Assembly: GCA_001298555.1 (NCBI GenBank)
Contig: LJCW01000366.1
Coordinates: 1-37,280, forward strand
Source of the DNA: Actinobacteria bacterium OV450
GTDB taxonomy: Bacteria > Actinomycetota > Actinomycetes > Streptomycetales > Streptomycetaceae
DNA: 37,280 nucleotides
Direction of reading: 5' to 3'
The translations under genes and the position numbers were made by a program. Under the pieces are notes generated by a model. It searched no databases, was not told the origin of the DNA, and worked only from the letters and a program-made list of their open reading frames with translations. Below, piece after piece: positions 10,626 through 18,536 of the stretch. Positions within the stretch are counted from its first letter, which is position 1. The number at the start of each line of letters is the position of its first letter.

Positions 10626-11927
10626 CTACTTCGACGACGCTCCCTGGGCCTGGTCCTCTTCCTCGTCCAGCGGGCGCTTGCGGAGCAGGAGGACCACCAG
10701 GCCGCCCAGCACCACCAGGCCCACCGCCAGCGAGGCGATGACGGGGGTGGCGGCCGAGCTGCCGCTGGTGGCGAGCCGTTCCTCGTCCGGGCTGGACGCC
10801 GCCGCGGCCGCGGCGGCAGCCGCTGCCGATGCCTCCGTCAGGGACGGCGCCTCCCCGGTGGCCGGTGCCTGCGCCACGACGGGCTGCGGCCAGACCGCGT
10901 TCGCCGTCACCGCCGACGCGGACTCGCTGGAGCCGGCCACGATCTGGGCCTGGGCCGGCAGCTCACCGGTGAAGACCCGCCCGACCGGCACCTTCGTGGA
11001 TCCCTGGACGGTGACCGAGGCCGTGCCGTCAGGGGTGCCCGCAGGCACCTCGAAGTACAGCCGGCTGCCGTTGCCGGCGGTGGTCAGCGGCCGCCCCTCG
11101 GCGTCCACCACCCGCACCCCCATCGCCACGGCCGCCGCGTCCGGGGTGACCGTCACGCTCTGCGCGCCGGTGCGCACGGTGACCGGCCCGAGGCGGGAGC
11201 CCACGGGGCCCGAGACGCTACTGGGGTCCAACCCCAGCGAGGCCGGCGGCTCCGGGAGCCTGCCCGCCGACCGCTGGAGGTAGTCGGCCAGCTTCTCCGC
11301 CGCCGGGTCGGCGGCCTCCACCTGTGCCCCGTCCGCCAGCCGCCAGATCGCGACCTGGGTGCCGGCCGCGGCGCTCTCCGCGGTCAGCGCTCCGGCCCCG
11401 GCCGCCTTGGCCAGCCCGGCGAGGTCGTTCAGCTGCGGATAGGAGTGTTCGAGGACCCAGCGGATCCGGCCGGCCTCGCCGTTGCCGGCGAGCAGGCTGC
11501 CGTTCCAGGCGGTCTCCGTGTACCGGGTCTGCGGCAGGGCGTTGCCCGCCACGCCGACCCCGTAGGTCTGGAGCATCCCGCCGCCGTCGACCCGCATCTC
11601 GTAGAGCCCGGCGGGAATCTGCCGGACAGACCCGTCCTTGGCGCGCAGGACCGCCTGCCCGTACGTCTTGAGTCCGTCCAGCACCGCGCTGGCGCCCTCA
11701 CGCGTCCGGGGCGTGGGCCCCCCGGTGTCGGCGGCCGCCCGCGCTCCGGGGGCGGCGGCCAGGGCCGCGGCCAGCAGCGCGGCCGCCAGCGGCCGCCGCC
11801 CGGCACCCCGCGGGGACGACGGACGAACGGAATCCGGAACCGATTCGATGAACGAAGCAGGTACCGGACCAGGTACCGGACCAGAACCGGAATCAGGAGC
11901 GGAGGATGCGGGAACGGCAATCGACAC
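10626..11927 (-). CDS. secreted thioester-domain-like wall protein lacking the thioester Cys
   Basis: A 433-aa exported surface protein. The GTG at 11927 follows a GGGGAAG site. Residues 40-68 form a signal peptide with a twin Arg, an Ala/Leu core and an ARAAA cleavage region. Residues 75-210 resemble the TQXA/thioester domain (LYEMRVDG...TAWNGS...TQVAIWRLADG), which in family members makes a Cys-Gln thioester that attaches covalently to hosts or matrix. Here no cysteine occurs anywhere in the protein, and Gly replaces the usual Cys in LQTYGVG. After an Ala-rich linker come a sortase-like but imperfect LATSG, a hydrophobic helix and an RKR tail, the layout of a wall-anchored protein. The function of the Cys-less form is unknown. 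Confidence 0.78.
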   Translation of the reverse strand: MSIAVPASSAPDSGSGPVPGPVPASFIESVPDSVRPSSPRGAGRRPLAAALLAAALAAAPGARAAADTGGPTPRTREGASAVLDGLKTYGQAVLRAKDGSVRQIPAGLYEMRVDGGGMLQTYGVGVAGNALPQTRYTETAWNGSLLAGNGEAGRIRWVLEHSYPQLNDLAGLAKAAGAGALTAESAAAGTQVAIWRLADGAQVEAADPAAEKLADYLQRSAGRLPEPPASLGLDPSSVSGPVGSRLGPVTVRTGAQSVTVTPDAAAVAMGVRVVDAEGRPLTTAGNGSRLYFEVPAGTPDGTASVTVQGSTKVPVGRVFTGELPAQAQIVAGSSESASAVTANAVWPQPVVAQAPATGEAPSLTEASAAAAAAAAAASSPDEERLATSGSSAATPVIASLAVGLVVLGGLVVLLLRKRPLDEEEDQAQGASSK

Positions 11928-11998
11928 AGTCTTCCCCTTCGGGCCGGCAGCGGCCCAGGTGCCCGTGAGTACCGGGGAATCCTAACCGCCTCGAACAC

Positions 11999-12406
11999 TC
12001 AGACCACCGCCGCCTTCTGAGTGGCCATCAGCGGGGGGTCCGCCTTGACGACCCGCCGGAACGCCGCCGTCCCCCGGTTCAGGTCGTGTCCGACAGCGGT
12101 CGCGTCGATCTCCGCCGAGATCCACCGGTTGCCGTCGCCGTCGGGTGGGTCCTCCCGCACCCGCAGCCTCCCGTGCACCACCAGCGGCTCCCCCACCGCG
12201 ACGGATCCGGCCAGGTTCACCGCGAGCGTGCGTCGCGCCCACACGGTGTAGAAACTGGTGGACCCGTCCGTCCAGGCGTCCTTGCGCCGGTCGAAGTACC
12301 GCGGCGTGACGGCGAACCGGAACCGTGCCGACGGCCCGTTCACCGTCTCCTTGTAGTCGATCTGCGTGGCCACATGGCCGACCAGCGTCACCAGGGTGTC
12401 GTTCAT
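11999..12406 (-). CDS. ssbB: SsbB-type single-stranded DNA-binding protein
   Basis: A 135-aa OB-fold single-stranded DNA-binding protein. Family features include TLVGHVATQIDYKE at the start, FRFAVTPRYFDRR, the DGSTSFYTVWARR strand, VVHGRLRVRE and a final AEIDATAVGHDL. It lacks the acidic DDDIPF-type C-terminal tail of housekeeping SsbA, as expected of the Streptomyces SsbB paralogue, which acts in chromosome segregation during sporulation. The ATG at 12406 is preceded by GGGAGG with 8-bp spacing. It lies 122 bp downstream of dynB on the same strand, so all three genes may respond to sporulation control. The symbol rests on the short tail-less form and the neighbours. Confidence 0.82.
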   Translation of the reverse strand: MNDTLVTLVGHVATQIDYKETVNGPSARFRFAVTPRYFDRRKDAWTDGSTSFYTVWARRTLAVNLAGSVAVGEPLVVHGRLRVREDPPDGDGNRWISAEIDATAVGHDLNRGTAAFRRVVKADPPLMATQKAAVV

Positions 12407-12528
12407 CCCGGCAGCCCTCCCCCGTCTCCGTACCCGTTTCCGCATCCGCGTCGGGCCCCGCACGGACCATCCGCACGAGCTGCACACCATGCTGGCGGGA
12501 CCCCCCGGTCCGCGCTCCGGCCTGTGGA

Positions 12529-14361
12529 CTACTGGCGGGTTGTGGACAACCTCGTCCCCCCTGCGGACACCGTCGCGTACTGCTCGCGCACCTCTCGGTA
12601 GCGCAACAGCTCCGCCGCCACCGGCTCCAGCACCCGGGCCCGCCCACAGCCCGCCGCGGCCTGCCTCAGCCGGCGCTCCGCGTCCTGCCCGTACCGTCGC
12701 GCCGGGCCCCGGGCGGCGACCGAGCAGGCCCACTCCACGAGCGGCCCGCCGACGATGCCCGCCGCCATCAGCAGCACCGGCGGCATCAGGCGCGGCTCCA
12801 GCACCCCGGCGATCTGCCCGACCAGCCACAGCCCGCCGTAGATCTGCACCAGGGTCATCGCGGCCTGGGCGAGCACCGCCGCCGGCCACCACCTCGGCCG
12901 CGGCGGCTTGACGCTCGGCACCGCGACCGCGGACCCGAGCGTCACCGCGATCTCGTCCAGCGCCTCCGGGAGCTGCTCGGCCCCGCGCACCGCGGTCTCC
13001 CGTACCGCCTGCGCCCAGGCGTCGGGCAGCCCCTCGGCCGCCGCGTCGGCGACCGTCCGTACGGCCTGTTCCACGCGCTGGCGCGCCGTCACCTCCTCCT
13101 CGGCGGGGGGCTGCGCCGCTGCCGGGCCGCGGCCGCCGATCACCGCCAGTGCGGCCAGCCCGGCCAGTGTGCGCGGGGCACGCCGGTTCTCGTACCAGCG
13201 CCACAGCCGCAGCCACGGGGTGCCGCAGGCCTTCCCGGCGTTGCGGCGCCAGGCCCGCTCGGCGGCGAGTCCGGCCGCGTACGCGCCGACCGCCTCCGCG
13301 AGGCGGTCCTCGAACTCGGCGCGCGCCGCCTCCCCGATCTCCGGCCCCGGGTGGCCGTCGGCCACGTACAGGGGGCGCAGGCGCAGGGCGGCCCGGTCGA
13401 CGTCGGCGGAGATCCGGCGGGTCGCGGCTCCCTTCTCCTGGGTGAACTGTGCGAGGAGCTCGCGGAGTTCCCCGACGCCCTCGCCGGTCAGCGCGGACAG
13501 CCCGAGGACGGTGGCGCCGGGTTCGTCGTGCTCGCCGAGGGCCATGCCGTCGTCGTCCAGCAGCCGCCGCAGGTCGTCCAGTACGAGGTCGGCGGACTCG
13601 CCGGGCAGCCGGTCGATCTGGTTCAGGACGACGAACGTCACCTCGGCGTGTCCTGCCAGCGGCCGCAGGTACCGCTCGTGCAGGACCGCGTCGGCGTACT
13701 TCTCCGGGTCGACGACCCAGACGACCGCGTCGACGAGGGCGAGCACCCGGTCGACGTGCTCGCGGTGGGCACCGAGCGCGGAGTCCAGGTCCGGCAGGTC
13801 CACCAGGACCATCCCGCGCAGCGCCCCGGCCTCGGAGGTCTCGCGCGGCCGACGGCGCAGCCGGCCCGGGATCTCCAGCCGGTCGAGCAGCCCGGCCGCC
13901 CCGTCGGACCAGCTGCAGGCGATGGGTGCGGCGGTCGTCGGCCGGCGCAGTCCCGTCTCGGAGATCTGCACTCCGGCCAGTGCATTGAAGAGTGTGGACT
14001 TGCCGCTTCCGGTGGCTCCGGCGATCGCGACGACGGTGTGCTGCGGGGACAGGCCGCGCCGCGCGGCCGCCTCGTCCAGCACCCGGCCGGCCTCGGCGAG
14101 GGTCTTGCCGTCGAGCCGGGTCCGGGAGAGCCCGACCAGTTGGCGCAGCGCTTCGAGGCGGGTGCGCAGGGCCTGCCCTTCGGGGCTGAGCGGCGGCGAG
14201 GGCGCCTTGCCCCCGTCGCTGCCGACGCCGGAGACGGCACGGACCAGCGCGTCGTCGCCCTCGTCGCCCCCGTCCTCGATGTCGGTCTCGCCGGTGCGGC
14301 GCGAGCGTGCGATGAAGCCGTCGTCCCAGCGGTCGTCGGTGCGGTCGGTCACGGTGGTCAC
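12529..14361 (-). CDS. dynB: dynamin-like GTPase with membrane hairpin
   Basis: A 610-aa GTPase. G1 is GATGSGKST (115-123), the G3-like motif is VDLPDLDS near 187, and G4-like is NQID near 247. The C-terminal third contains two hydrophobic stretches near 495-555 (AVLAQAAMTLVQIYGGLWLV and PPVLLMAAGIVGGPL), so the protein should be membrane-anchored. In Streptomyces the adjacent dynamin-like proteins DynA and DynB stabilise FtsZ rings at sporulation septa; the membrane-hairpin member fits DynB. The GTG start at 14361 lies 5 bp from the dynA stop, with its ribosome site AAGGAGAGG inside the last dynA codons, so the pair is tightly coupled. Naming is by family and gene order, not alignment. Confidence 0.78.
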   Translation of the reverse strand: MTTVTDRTDDRWDDGFIARSRRTGETDIEDGGDEGDDALVRAVSGVGSDGGKAPSPPLSPEGQALRTRLEALRQLVGLSRTRLDGKTLAEAGRVLDEAAARRGLSPQHTVVAIAGATGSGKSTLFNALAGVQISETGLRRPTTAAPIACSWSDGAAGLLDRLEIPGRLRRRPRETSEAGALRGMVLVDLPDLDSALGAHREHVDRVLALVDAVVWVVDPEKYADAVLHERYLRPLAGHAEVTFVVLNQIDRLPGESADLVLDDLRRLLDDDGMALGEHDEPGATVLGLSALTGEGVGELRELLAQFTQEKGAATRRISADVDRAALRLRPLYVADGHPGPEIGEAARAEFEDRLAEAVGAYAAGLAAERAWRRNAGKACGTPWLRLWRWYENRRAPRTLAGLAALAVIGGRGPAAAQPPAEEEVTARQRVEQAVRTVADAAAEGLPDAWAQAVRETAVRGAEQLPEALDEIAVTLGSAVAVPSVKPPRPRWWPAAVLAQAAMTLVQIYGGLWLVGQIAGVLEPRLMPPVLLMAAGIVGGPLVEWACSVAARGPARRYGQDAERRLRQAAAGCGRARVLEPVAAELLRYREVREQYATVSAGGTRLSTTRQ

Positions 14362-14365
14362 CGCG

Positions 14366-15988
14366 TCACCTCTCCTTCTGCAGTAGGGACAGCGCGGCGA
14401 TCAGCTCGGCCTGCGGTTCGGGCGTCACCTCGAGCGCCTCCAACGGGGCCAGCCGACGGTCCCGTTCGGCGCGCAGCACCTGTTCCAGGTGTTCGGCGAC
14501 CAGTTCGCCGCCGCGGTCGCGCAGCCGTACGGCGGCCTGTACGCCGATCCGCTCGGCGAGCTTCTCCCCGGCGGGCCGGGCCCGTTTGCCGCCGAGGAGG
14601 GCCGCGACGAGCAGGGCGGCGATCCCGTCGGCGTCGGGCGTGGGCTGCTTGCCGAGCCGGGCGACCTCCTCCTCGGCGAGTTCCTCCAGTACGCGCCGCC
14701 AGCGCCGTACGGCCACGCCGATACGTTCCGCCGCCTCGCGGTCGGGCCCGGGCAGCCGCACCGCCCCGGCGGCCGGCTCGCGCCGCCAGGCCTGGGCGAT
14801 GCGCTCGTCGGCGGCGGCCACCGCGCACTGGAGCAGCGCGGCGAGCGACTCGGCGAGGGAGTCGAGCAGTTCGTCGGCGCTGGTGTCGAGGGGGTAGCCG
14901 CGCCAGCGGGTCAGGGCGTCCCCGGCCAGTACGGCGCCCTGGTCCAGCCGGTTGCGCACCCGCTTGCCCTCCCTCCTGTACGCGTCCTCCACGGCCGCGG
15001 TCAGCCGTACGGCGGCGGCGTGCTGGGCGGCGACGGCGGACGCCAGCTCCGGCATCCGGCGCCCGAGGGAGTCCAGCGCGCCGAGCGCGGTCCGCCCGAC
15101 GGCGTACTGCCGGGCGGCCGGGTCCTGGGCGTGGTGGGCGAGCCACGCGAACAGCGGGGCGACGGCGCTGGCGGGCAGCAGTCCGCCCCCGCCGGCCGAT
15201 TCGGGCAGCTCGGGCACCGTGAACCGCGGTACGTCGCCCAGCCCGGCCCGGGTGAGCAGGGCCCCGTACTGCCGCGAGACCTCGGCGAGCACCTGGTGCG
15301 GGACCCGGTCGAGGACGATGCCCAGGGTGGCCTTGTACTGCTTGGCGGTGCGCAGCAGGTGCCAGGGGACGGCGTCGGCGTACCGCGAGGCGGTGGTCAC
15401 CATGATCCAGACGTCGGCGGCGCAGATGAGCTGGGCGGCGAGCGTCCGGTTCTCGACCACGAGGGAGTCGATGTCGGGGGAGTCGAGGATGGCGAGTCCG
15501 CGCGGCAGGCCGGCGACGGTCTCGATGCGCAGCTCGCGGGTGGCCGCAGTGTTCTTGTGCCCGCGGGGGGAGCCGCGGTGGGGGCCGGGGAGGGGGTCGT
15601 CCTCGCCGGGCGGCGCCCAGACGCGCATCAGGTCGGGCAGCACCCGCATGCCCGCGAACCAGTGGTGGTCGTCCGGATGGCAGACGAGGACGGGGATCCG
15701 GGTGGTGGGGCGCAGTACGCCCGCCTCACTCACCTGGCGTCCCACGAGGGAGTTGACGAGCGTGGACTTACCGGCCCCGGTGGACCCGCCGACGACGGCG
15801 AGCAGCGGCGCCTCGGGCGCCTTCAGCCGGGGTACGAGGTAGTCGTCGAGCTGCGCGAGCAGCTCGGCTCTGGTCTGACGGGCGCGCGGGGCGCCGGGCA
15901 GGGGCAGCGGCAGACGCACGGACGCGACCCGGTCGCGCAGGGCGGACAGGGCATCGAGCAGCTGAGGCCGAACATCCAAGGTCACCAC
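14366..15988 (-). CDS. dynA: dynamin-like GTPase, soluble partner
   Basis: A 540-aa GTPase. G1 is GGSTGAGKST (68-77), followed by the G2 region RPTTRIPVLV, then G3-like LDSPDIDSL and a basic-acidic helical C-terminal half. No clear membrane segments are seen, which fits the soluble partner of a DynA-DynB pair recruited to the sporulation septum by DynB. The C-terminus ends in LLQKER, whose codons supply the ribosome site of the next gene. The start is one of two consecutive GTG codons (15988 or 15985), with no strong ribosome site. The first gene of the dynA-dynB-ssbB series, it abuts the tRNA-Arg promoter region. An unrelated GTPase of the YfjP/HflX-like class is the alternative. Confidence 0.76.
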   Translation of the reverse strand: MVTLDVRPQLLDALSALRDRVASVRLPLPLPGAPRARQTRAELLAQLDDYLVPRLKAPEAPLLAVVGGSTGAGKSTLVNSLVGRQVSEAGVLRPTTRIPVLVCHPDDHHWFAGMRVLPDLMRVWAPPGEDDPLPGPHRGSPRGHKNTAATRELRIETVAGLPRGLAILDSPDIDSLVVENRTLAAQLICAADVWIMVTTASRYADAVPWHLLRTAKQYKATLGIVLDRVPHQVLAEVSRQYGALLTRAGLGDVPRFTVPELPESAGGGGLLPASAVAPLFAWLAHHAQDPAARQYAVGRTALGALDSLGRRMPELASAVAAQHAAAVRLTAAVEDAYRREGKRVRNRLDQGAVLAGDALTRWRGYPLDTSADELLDSLAESLAALLQCAVAAADERIAQAWRREPAAGAVRLPGPDREAAERIGVAVRRWRRVLEELAEEEVARLGKQPTPDADGIAALLVAALLGGKRARPAGEKLAERIGVQAAVRLRDRGGELVAEHLEQVLRAERDRRLAPLEALEVTPEPQAELIAALSLLQKER

Positions 15989-16311
15989 ATGCGAAGAATG
16001 CCCAATTTAGGGCCATTTTTGAAGCTTATACGCCCTCTGCGCGCCGACCGCGACTCCAGCGGGACCTTCTGGACACAGCGGACGAGTGGGGCGCAGGCAT
16101 AACGAGTGCACAACACCAGGGGCGCCGCGGCGCAAAAGCGGTGCGAGAATCGCACCTGCCTGCGATTATCGGGACCGCTTCACCGAACCTCCACATCGTG
16201 GCACGCGGGTGAAGCAACCGGGACAAGGCAACCGGAGCCCTATCCTTGACCCGGCACGGACGACAGTCCCACCCCCACCCCGGGGCTCCAGGCCACCACG
16301 GCCACCTTCCG
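15989..16311. other. promoter region shared by dynA and tRNA-Arg
   Basis: 323 bases between the divergent dynA and tRNA-Arg genes. The part next to dynA is AT-richer (about 15993-16028) and holds a small dyad, GCCC-AATTTA-GGGC, just upstream of the start, a possible regulator site. A TTGACC at 16246-16251 could be a -35 element for the tRNA, but I cannot fix a matching -10. No protein is credible here. Confidence 0.5.
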
Positions 16312-16387
16312 GCCCCCGTAGCTCAGTGGATAGAGCAGGTGCCTTCTAAGCACTTGGCCGCAGGTTCGAGTCCTGCCGGGGGCACCA
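16312..16387 (+). tRNA. tRNA-Arg (anticodon UCU)
   Basis: A complete cloverleaf is visible. The 7-bp acceptor stem GCCCCCG (16312-16318) pairs with CGGGGGC (16377-16383). The D-arm is GCTC/GAGC. The anticodon arm is GGTGC-CTTCTAA-GCACT, with anticodon TCT at 16345-16347. The T-arm is GCAGG-TTCGAGT-CCTGC, the discriminator is A16384, and CCA is encoded at 16385-16387. It reads AGA. The tyrosine integrase gene starts its 3' end only 165 bp beyond, so this gene is the likely attachment site, and the element has kept or restored the whole tRNA. Confidence 0.97.
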
Positions 16388-16392
16388 AACGG

Positions 16393-16419
16393 GGACCCTC
16401 CCGCAGGAGGGTCCTTTTT
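16393..16419 (+). terminator. intrinsic terminator after tRNA-Arg
   Basis: A 9-bp perfect stem, GGACCCTCC (16393-16401) with GGAGGGTCC (16406-16414), a CGCA loop and five T (16415-16419), directly behind the tRNA. If the element entered at the tRNA 3' end, this terminator is carried by the element. Confidence 0.92.
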
Positions 16420-16551
16420 GCTGGTCAGGGCTGGTTTTCTGTGGGCGGGTCAGGGGCCGGACGCGCCCCATGGCGAGGCGAGGCGCGTCCGGCGGTGTCC
16501 GGCTGGAACCGGGTTTCTGCGGGTGGCCACGGAGAATACGCGGAGAAATTT

Positions 16552-17952
16552 TCAGCCCGTCGCGACGGCCGGGTCCGGCAGCTCCCCCGCCTGCTCGATG
16601 CGATGCTTCAGGTCATCGAGCTGCCCGTCGATACACCGGGCGTAGGTGGCGAGGAGGACGGGGACACTGTTGCCCGCCCACTCGGCGACGGTCGCGGCCG
16701 GGACGCCGACGTTGAGCCAGTTCGTCAGGCAGGTGTGCCGAAGGTCGTACACGCGGCGACCGAGAGGGGTCCCGAATTCGTACGGGGTGAGCACTTCCTT
16801 CCGCGCCCGCCGCCACGCTCGCCGGAACACGGATCCGGCGAGATCTCCCCCTTTCTCCCCCTGCATCAATAGATCGCCTGGCTTTAGCCCTTCGTTCTTG
16901 ATATGGGCCCGGAGAATCCGGGTGAGGGCAGGGCGGCAGGGCACCGTGCGCGTGTCGTCGGCGGCCCGCCCCTTGAGCCCGCGCTCCTCACGTACCTCTC
17001 CTGTATCCGTCCACTGCTTTCCGACCTCGGGGTGGGCCGTGTGGAGCAGTAGCTCGCCCCACTGGTCGTCAGCATCCGCAGCGGGCAGGCGTACGTCCCC
17101 GACCATAATCGCCACGACCTCCTCGGGCCGCGCGCCGGCGTAGTACATCGCGGCGAAGAAGGTGTGAAGCCGCCGCCCGCCCCGCGGCCGCCCGTAGATC
17201 CAGCCGAGCAGCTTCGCGGCCTGCTCTGTGTTGAGCAGCGACCGCTTGTCGACTGCGGAGGAGGTCTTGGCCGCGGTGGTGCCGGTGCCCTTCCCCTTCG
17301 GGAGGGGGTTCTCCTTAAGCACCTTCTTCTTGAGGGCGTACTCGAAGAGGACGTTCAGGACGCGCTTGGTCCGCCGGACCGAACTGGCGGCCACAGCCGT
17401 ACCGTCCAGCTTCGTCGCGGCCGCACGGAGCGCGGACTCCACGATGCTCTCGTCCTCCCAGGCTGCCATCGTGAGCGAGTTCCGCTGAACCCACCGCAGG
17501 ATCACGGCGATCTCGGGCGGGGCCTGGTCCCGCCGAAGGGTGTTGAACGCGTACTCGCGGAGCGCCCGGCGCACATCCACGCCCTTGAACATCGTCGGCT
17601 GGGAGCGGAGTAGGGCGATCGTGACGGGCGTGAGCGCCTTCGCCACGTTCCGCCGGTTGTTCGCCGATGTCCGCTCCCAGAGCTGGTCCACGAACTGGAT
17701 TGCGAAGTCGTACCACTTCACGCCGGCCGCCCGGGACATGTGCGAGACGGGCAAGCCGGTGGAGAGCCTGAACGCCTCCCCCTTGCTGGCGGCGGACACC
17801 AGCCCTGCGCGGAAGGAGTCGGCAAGGGCGGCCTTGGCGAACGGCTTCCGCCACTCCTCCCGCGCCACCAACCACCGGACCGTGTAGGTGGTCTTCGTCT
17901 TTCCCTCGTACACGGAGGTCTTCCAGAACTTCACGTCGTACGTCGTGTCCAT
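16552..17952 (-). CDS. int: tyrosine recombinase (AICE integrase)
   Basis: A 466-aa site-specific tyrosine recombinase that integrates and excises the element at tRNA-Arg. The core-binding half lies at about residues 60-200 and the catalytic half at about 230-460. Catalytic residues are the Arg in AGARPEEV, the box-II motif YDLRHT (Tyr replaces the first His, common in AICE integrases), WAGNS (Asn in the His/Trp position) and the nucleophile Tyr in LLATYARCIDG. The ATG at 17952 shares its A with the xis stop (TGATG), so Int is coupled to Xis. A TTG one codon upstream is an alternative start. The C-terminus faces the tRNA 165 bp away, the usual att-proximal position. Confidence 0.95.
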   Translation of the reverse strand: MDTTYDVKFWKTSVYEGKTKTTYTVRWLVAREEWRKPFAKAALADSFRAGLVSAASKGEAFRLSTGLPVSHMSRAAGVKWYDFAIQFVDQLWERTSANNRRNVAKALTPVTIALLRSQPTMFKGVDVRRALREYAFNTLRRDQAPPEIAVILRWVQRNSLTMAAWEDESIVESALRAAATKLDGTAVAASSVRRTKRVLNVLFEYALKKKVLKENPLPKGKGTGTTAAKTSSAVDKRSLLNTEQAAKLLGWIYGRPRGGRRLHTFFAAMYYAGARPEEVVAIMVGDVRLPAADADDQWGELLLHTAHPEVGKQWTDTGEVREERGLKGRAADDTRTVPCRPALTRILRAHIKNEGLKPGDLLMQGEKGGDLAGSVFRRAWRRARKEVLTPYEFGTPLGRRVYDLRHTCLTNWLNVGVPAATVAEWAGNSVPVLLATYARCIDGQLDDLKHRIEQAGELPDPAVATG

Positions 17953-18149
17953 CAAGCAGCGTCCTCGTGTTCGTCCAGCCAGATCTCAAGGTCGACCCGG
18001 CGCACGCGGAGTCCGCCATTGGGGAGCTTGATGCAGCGGGGAGCCCGCTGCTTCTGGCGCCAGTCGTAGAAGGTGGAGCGGGTGATGCCGAGTTCGTCGC
18101 ACAGCTCGGGGACGGTGAGCATCGCGCGGGTCTTGGGCGTGCCGGCCAT
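17952..18149 (-). CDS. xis: excisionase / MerR-like helix-turn-helix protein
   Basis: A 65-aa winged helix-turn-helix DNA-binding protein. LTVPELCDELGITRSTFYDW is the HTH, and the wing is RCIKLPNGGLRVRRVDLEIWL. Its size and place directly before int identify it as an AICE excisionase, which directs the integrase toward excision. The ATG at 18149 follows GAGGAGGGG. A large nested inverted repeat lies 45-109 bp upstream and may be its own or a partner's binding site. Confidence 0.92.
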   Translation of the reverse strand: MAGTPKTRAMLTVPELCDELGITRSTFYDWRQKQRAPRCIKLPNGGLRVRRVDLEIWLDEHEDAA

Positions 18150-18193
18150 CGAAGTCCCCTCCTCGGGGCGAAAAGTTGGAGTGAGATTGCTCT

Positions 18194-18258
18194 GAGTCGC
18201 GACTCATCGCGACTCAGAGCGGGTGTGCGGGGGCTTGAGTCGCGATGAGTCGCGACTC
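18194..18258. promoter_or_regulatory. nested inverted repeat upstream of xis
   Basis: Two 23-bp arms, 18194-18216 and 18236-18258, are exact reverse complements separated by 19 bp. Each arm holds a full 12-bp palindrome GAGTCGCGACTC (18194-18205 and 18247-18258) plus a further half-site ATCGCGACTCA or its complement. This gives six copies of GAGTCGCGA counting both strands. It fills the gap between the 65-aa gene and xis, so it is likely an operator for xis-int or a binding array for excision or replication proteins. Confidence 0.8.
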
Positions 18259-18456
18259 TCAAGAAAGTTCTGCGGACCGGTTGAGCGTGATACCGGCGTA
18301 CGTGGCCACCTGCTGGCCGTAGGCATCACGGGGGCGGTAGCGGCGGAGCTGGGGCACGACAGAGAGGAGATTGCGGCCAAAGACCTGCTTGGTGCCGAGC
18401 GACTTCATCCCGTTGTCCTCCGCCCACTCCCGCCAGGCAGCCCACAGGATGTCCAT
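18259..18456 (-). CDS. 65-aa protein like the C-terminal domain of phage/plasmid primases
   Basis: A small protein, W-x2-W-rich at its start (LWAAWREWAEDNG), then LGTKQVFGRNLLSVV, a run of Arg/Tyr, and YAGITL near the end. This spacing is that of the winged-helix tail of P4/D5-type primase-helicases. The rest of such a primase is absent. The frame stays open upstream to about 18655 but has no start there, so it is either a real stand-alone adaptor from ATG 18456 (weak ribosome site) or a relic. It ends exactly where the nested inverted repeat begins. Confidence 0.55.
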   Translation of the reverse strand: MDILWAAWREWAEDNGMKSLGTKQVFGRNLLSVVPQLRRYRPRDAYGQQVATYAGITLNRSAELS

Positions 18457-18536
18457 GGGGACTTCGCCGGGCCCCGGTTGCGGGCGGGCATCGGGCTCCT
18501 TCAGCTCGGTCCGGGGTGCGGAAACCCCGGGAAGTA

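Noticed and set aside
12325..15222. Long plus-strand open frames opposite ssbB, dynB and dynA
   Set aside because: Arg/Pro/Gly-rich shadows of the GTPase genes without domains or ribosome sites.
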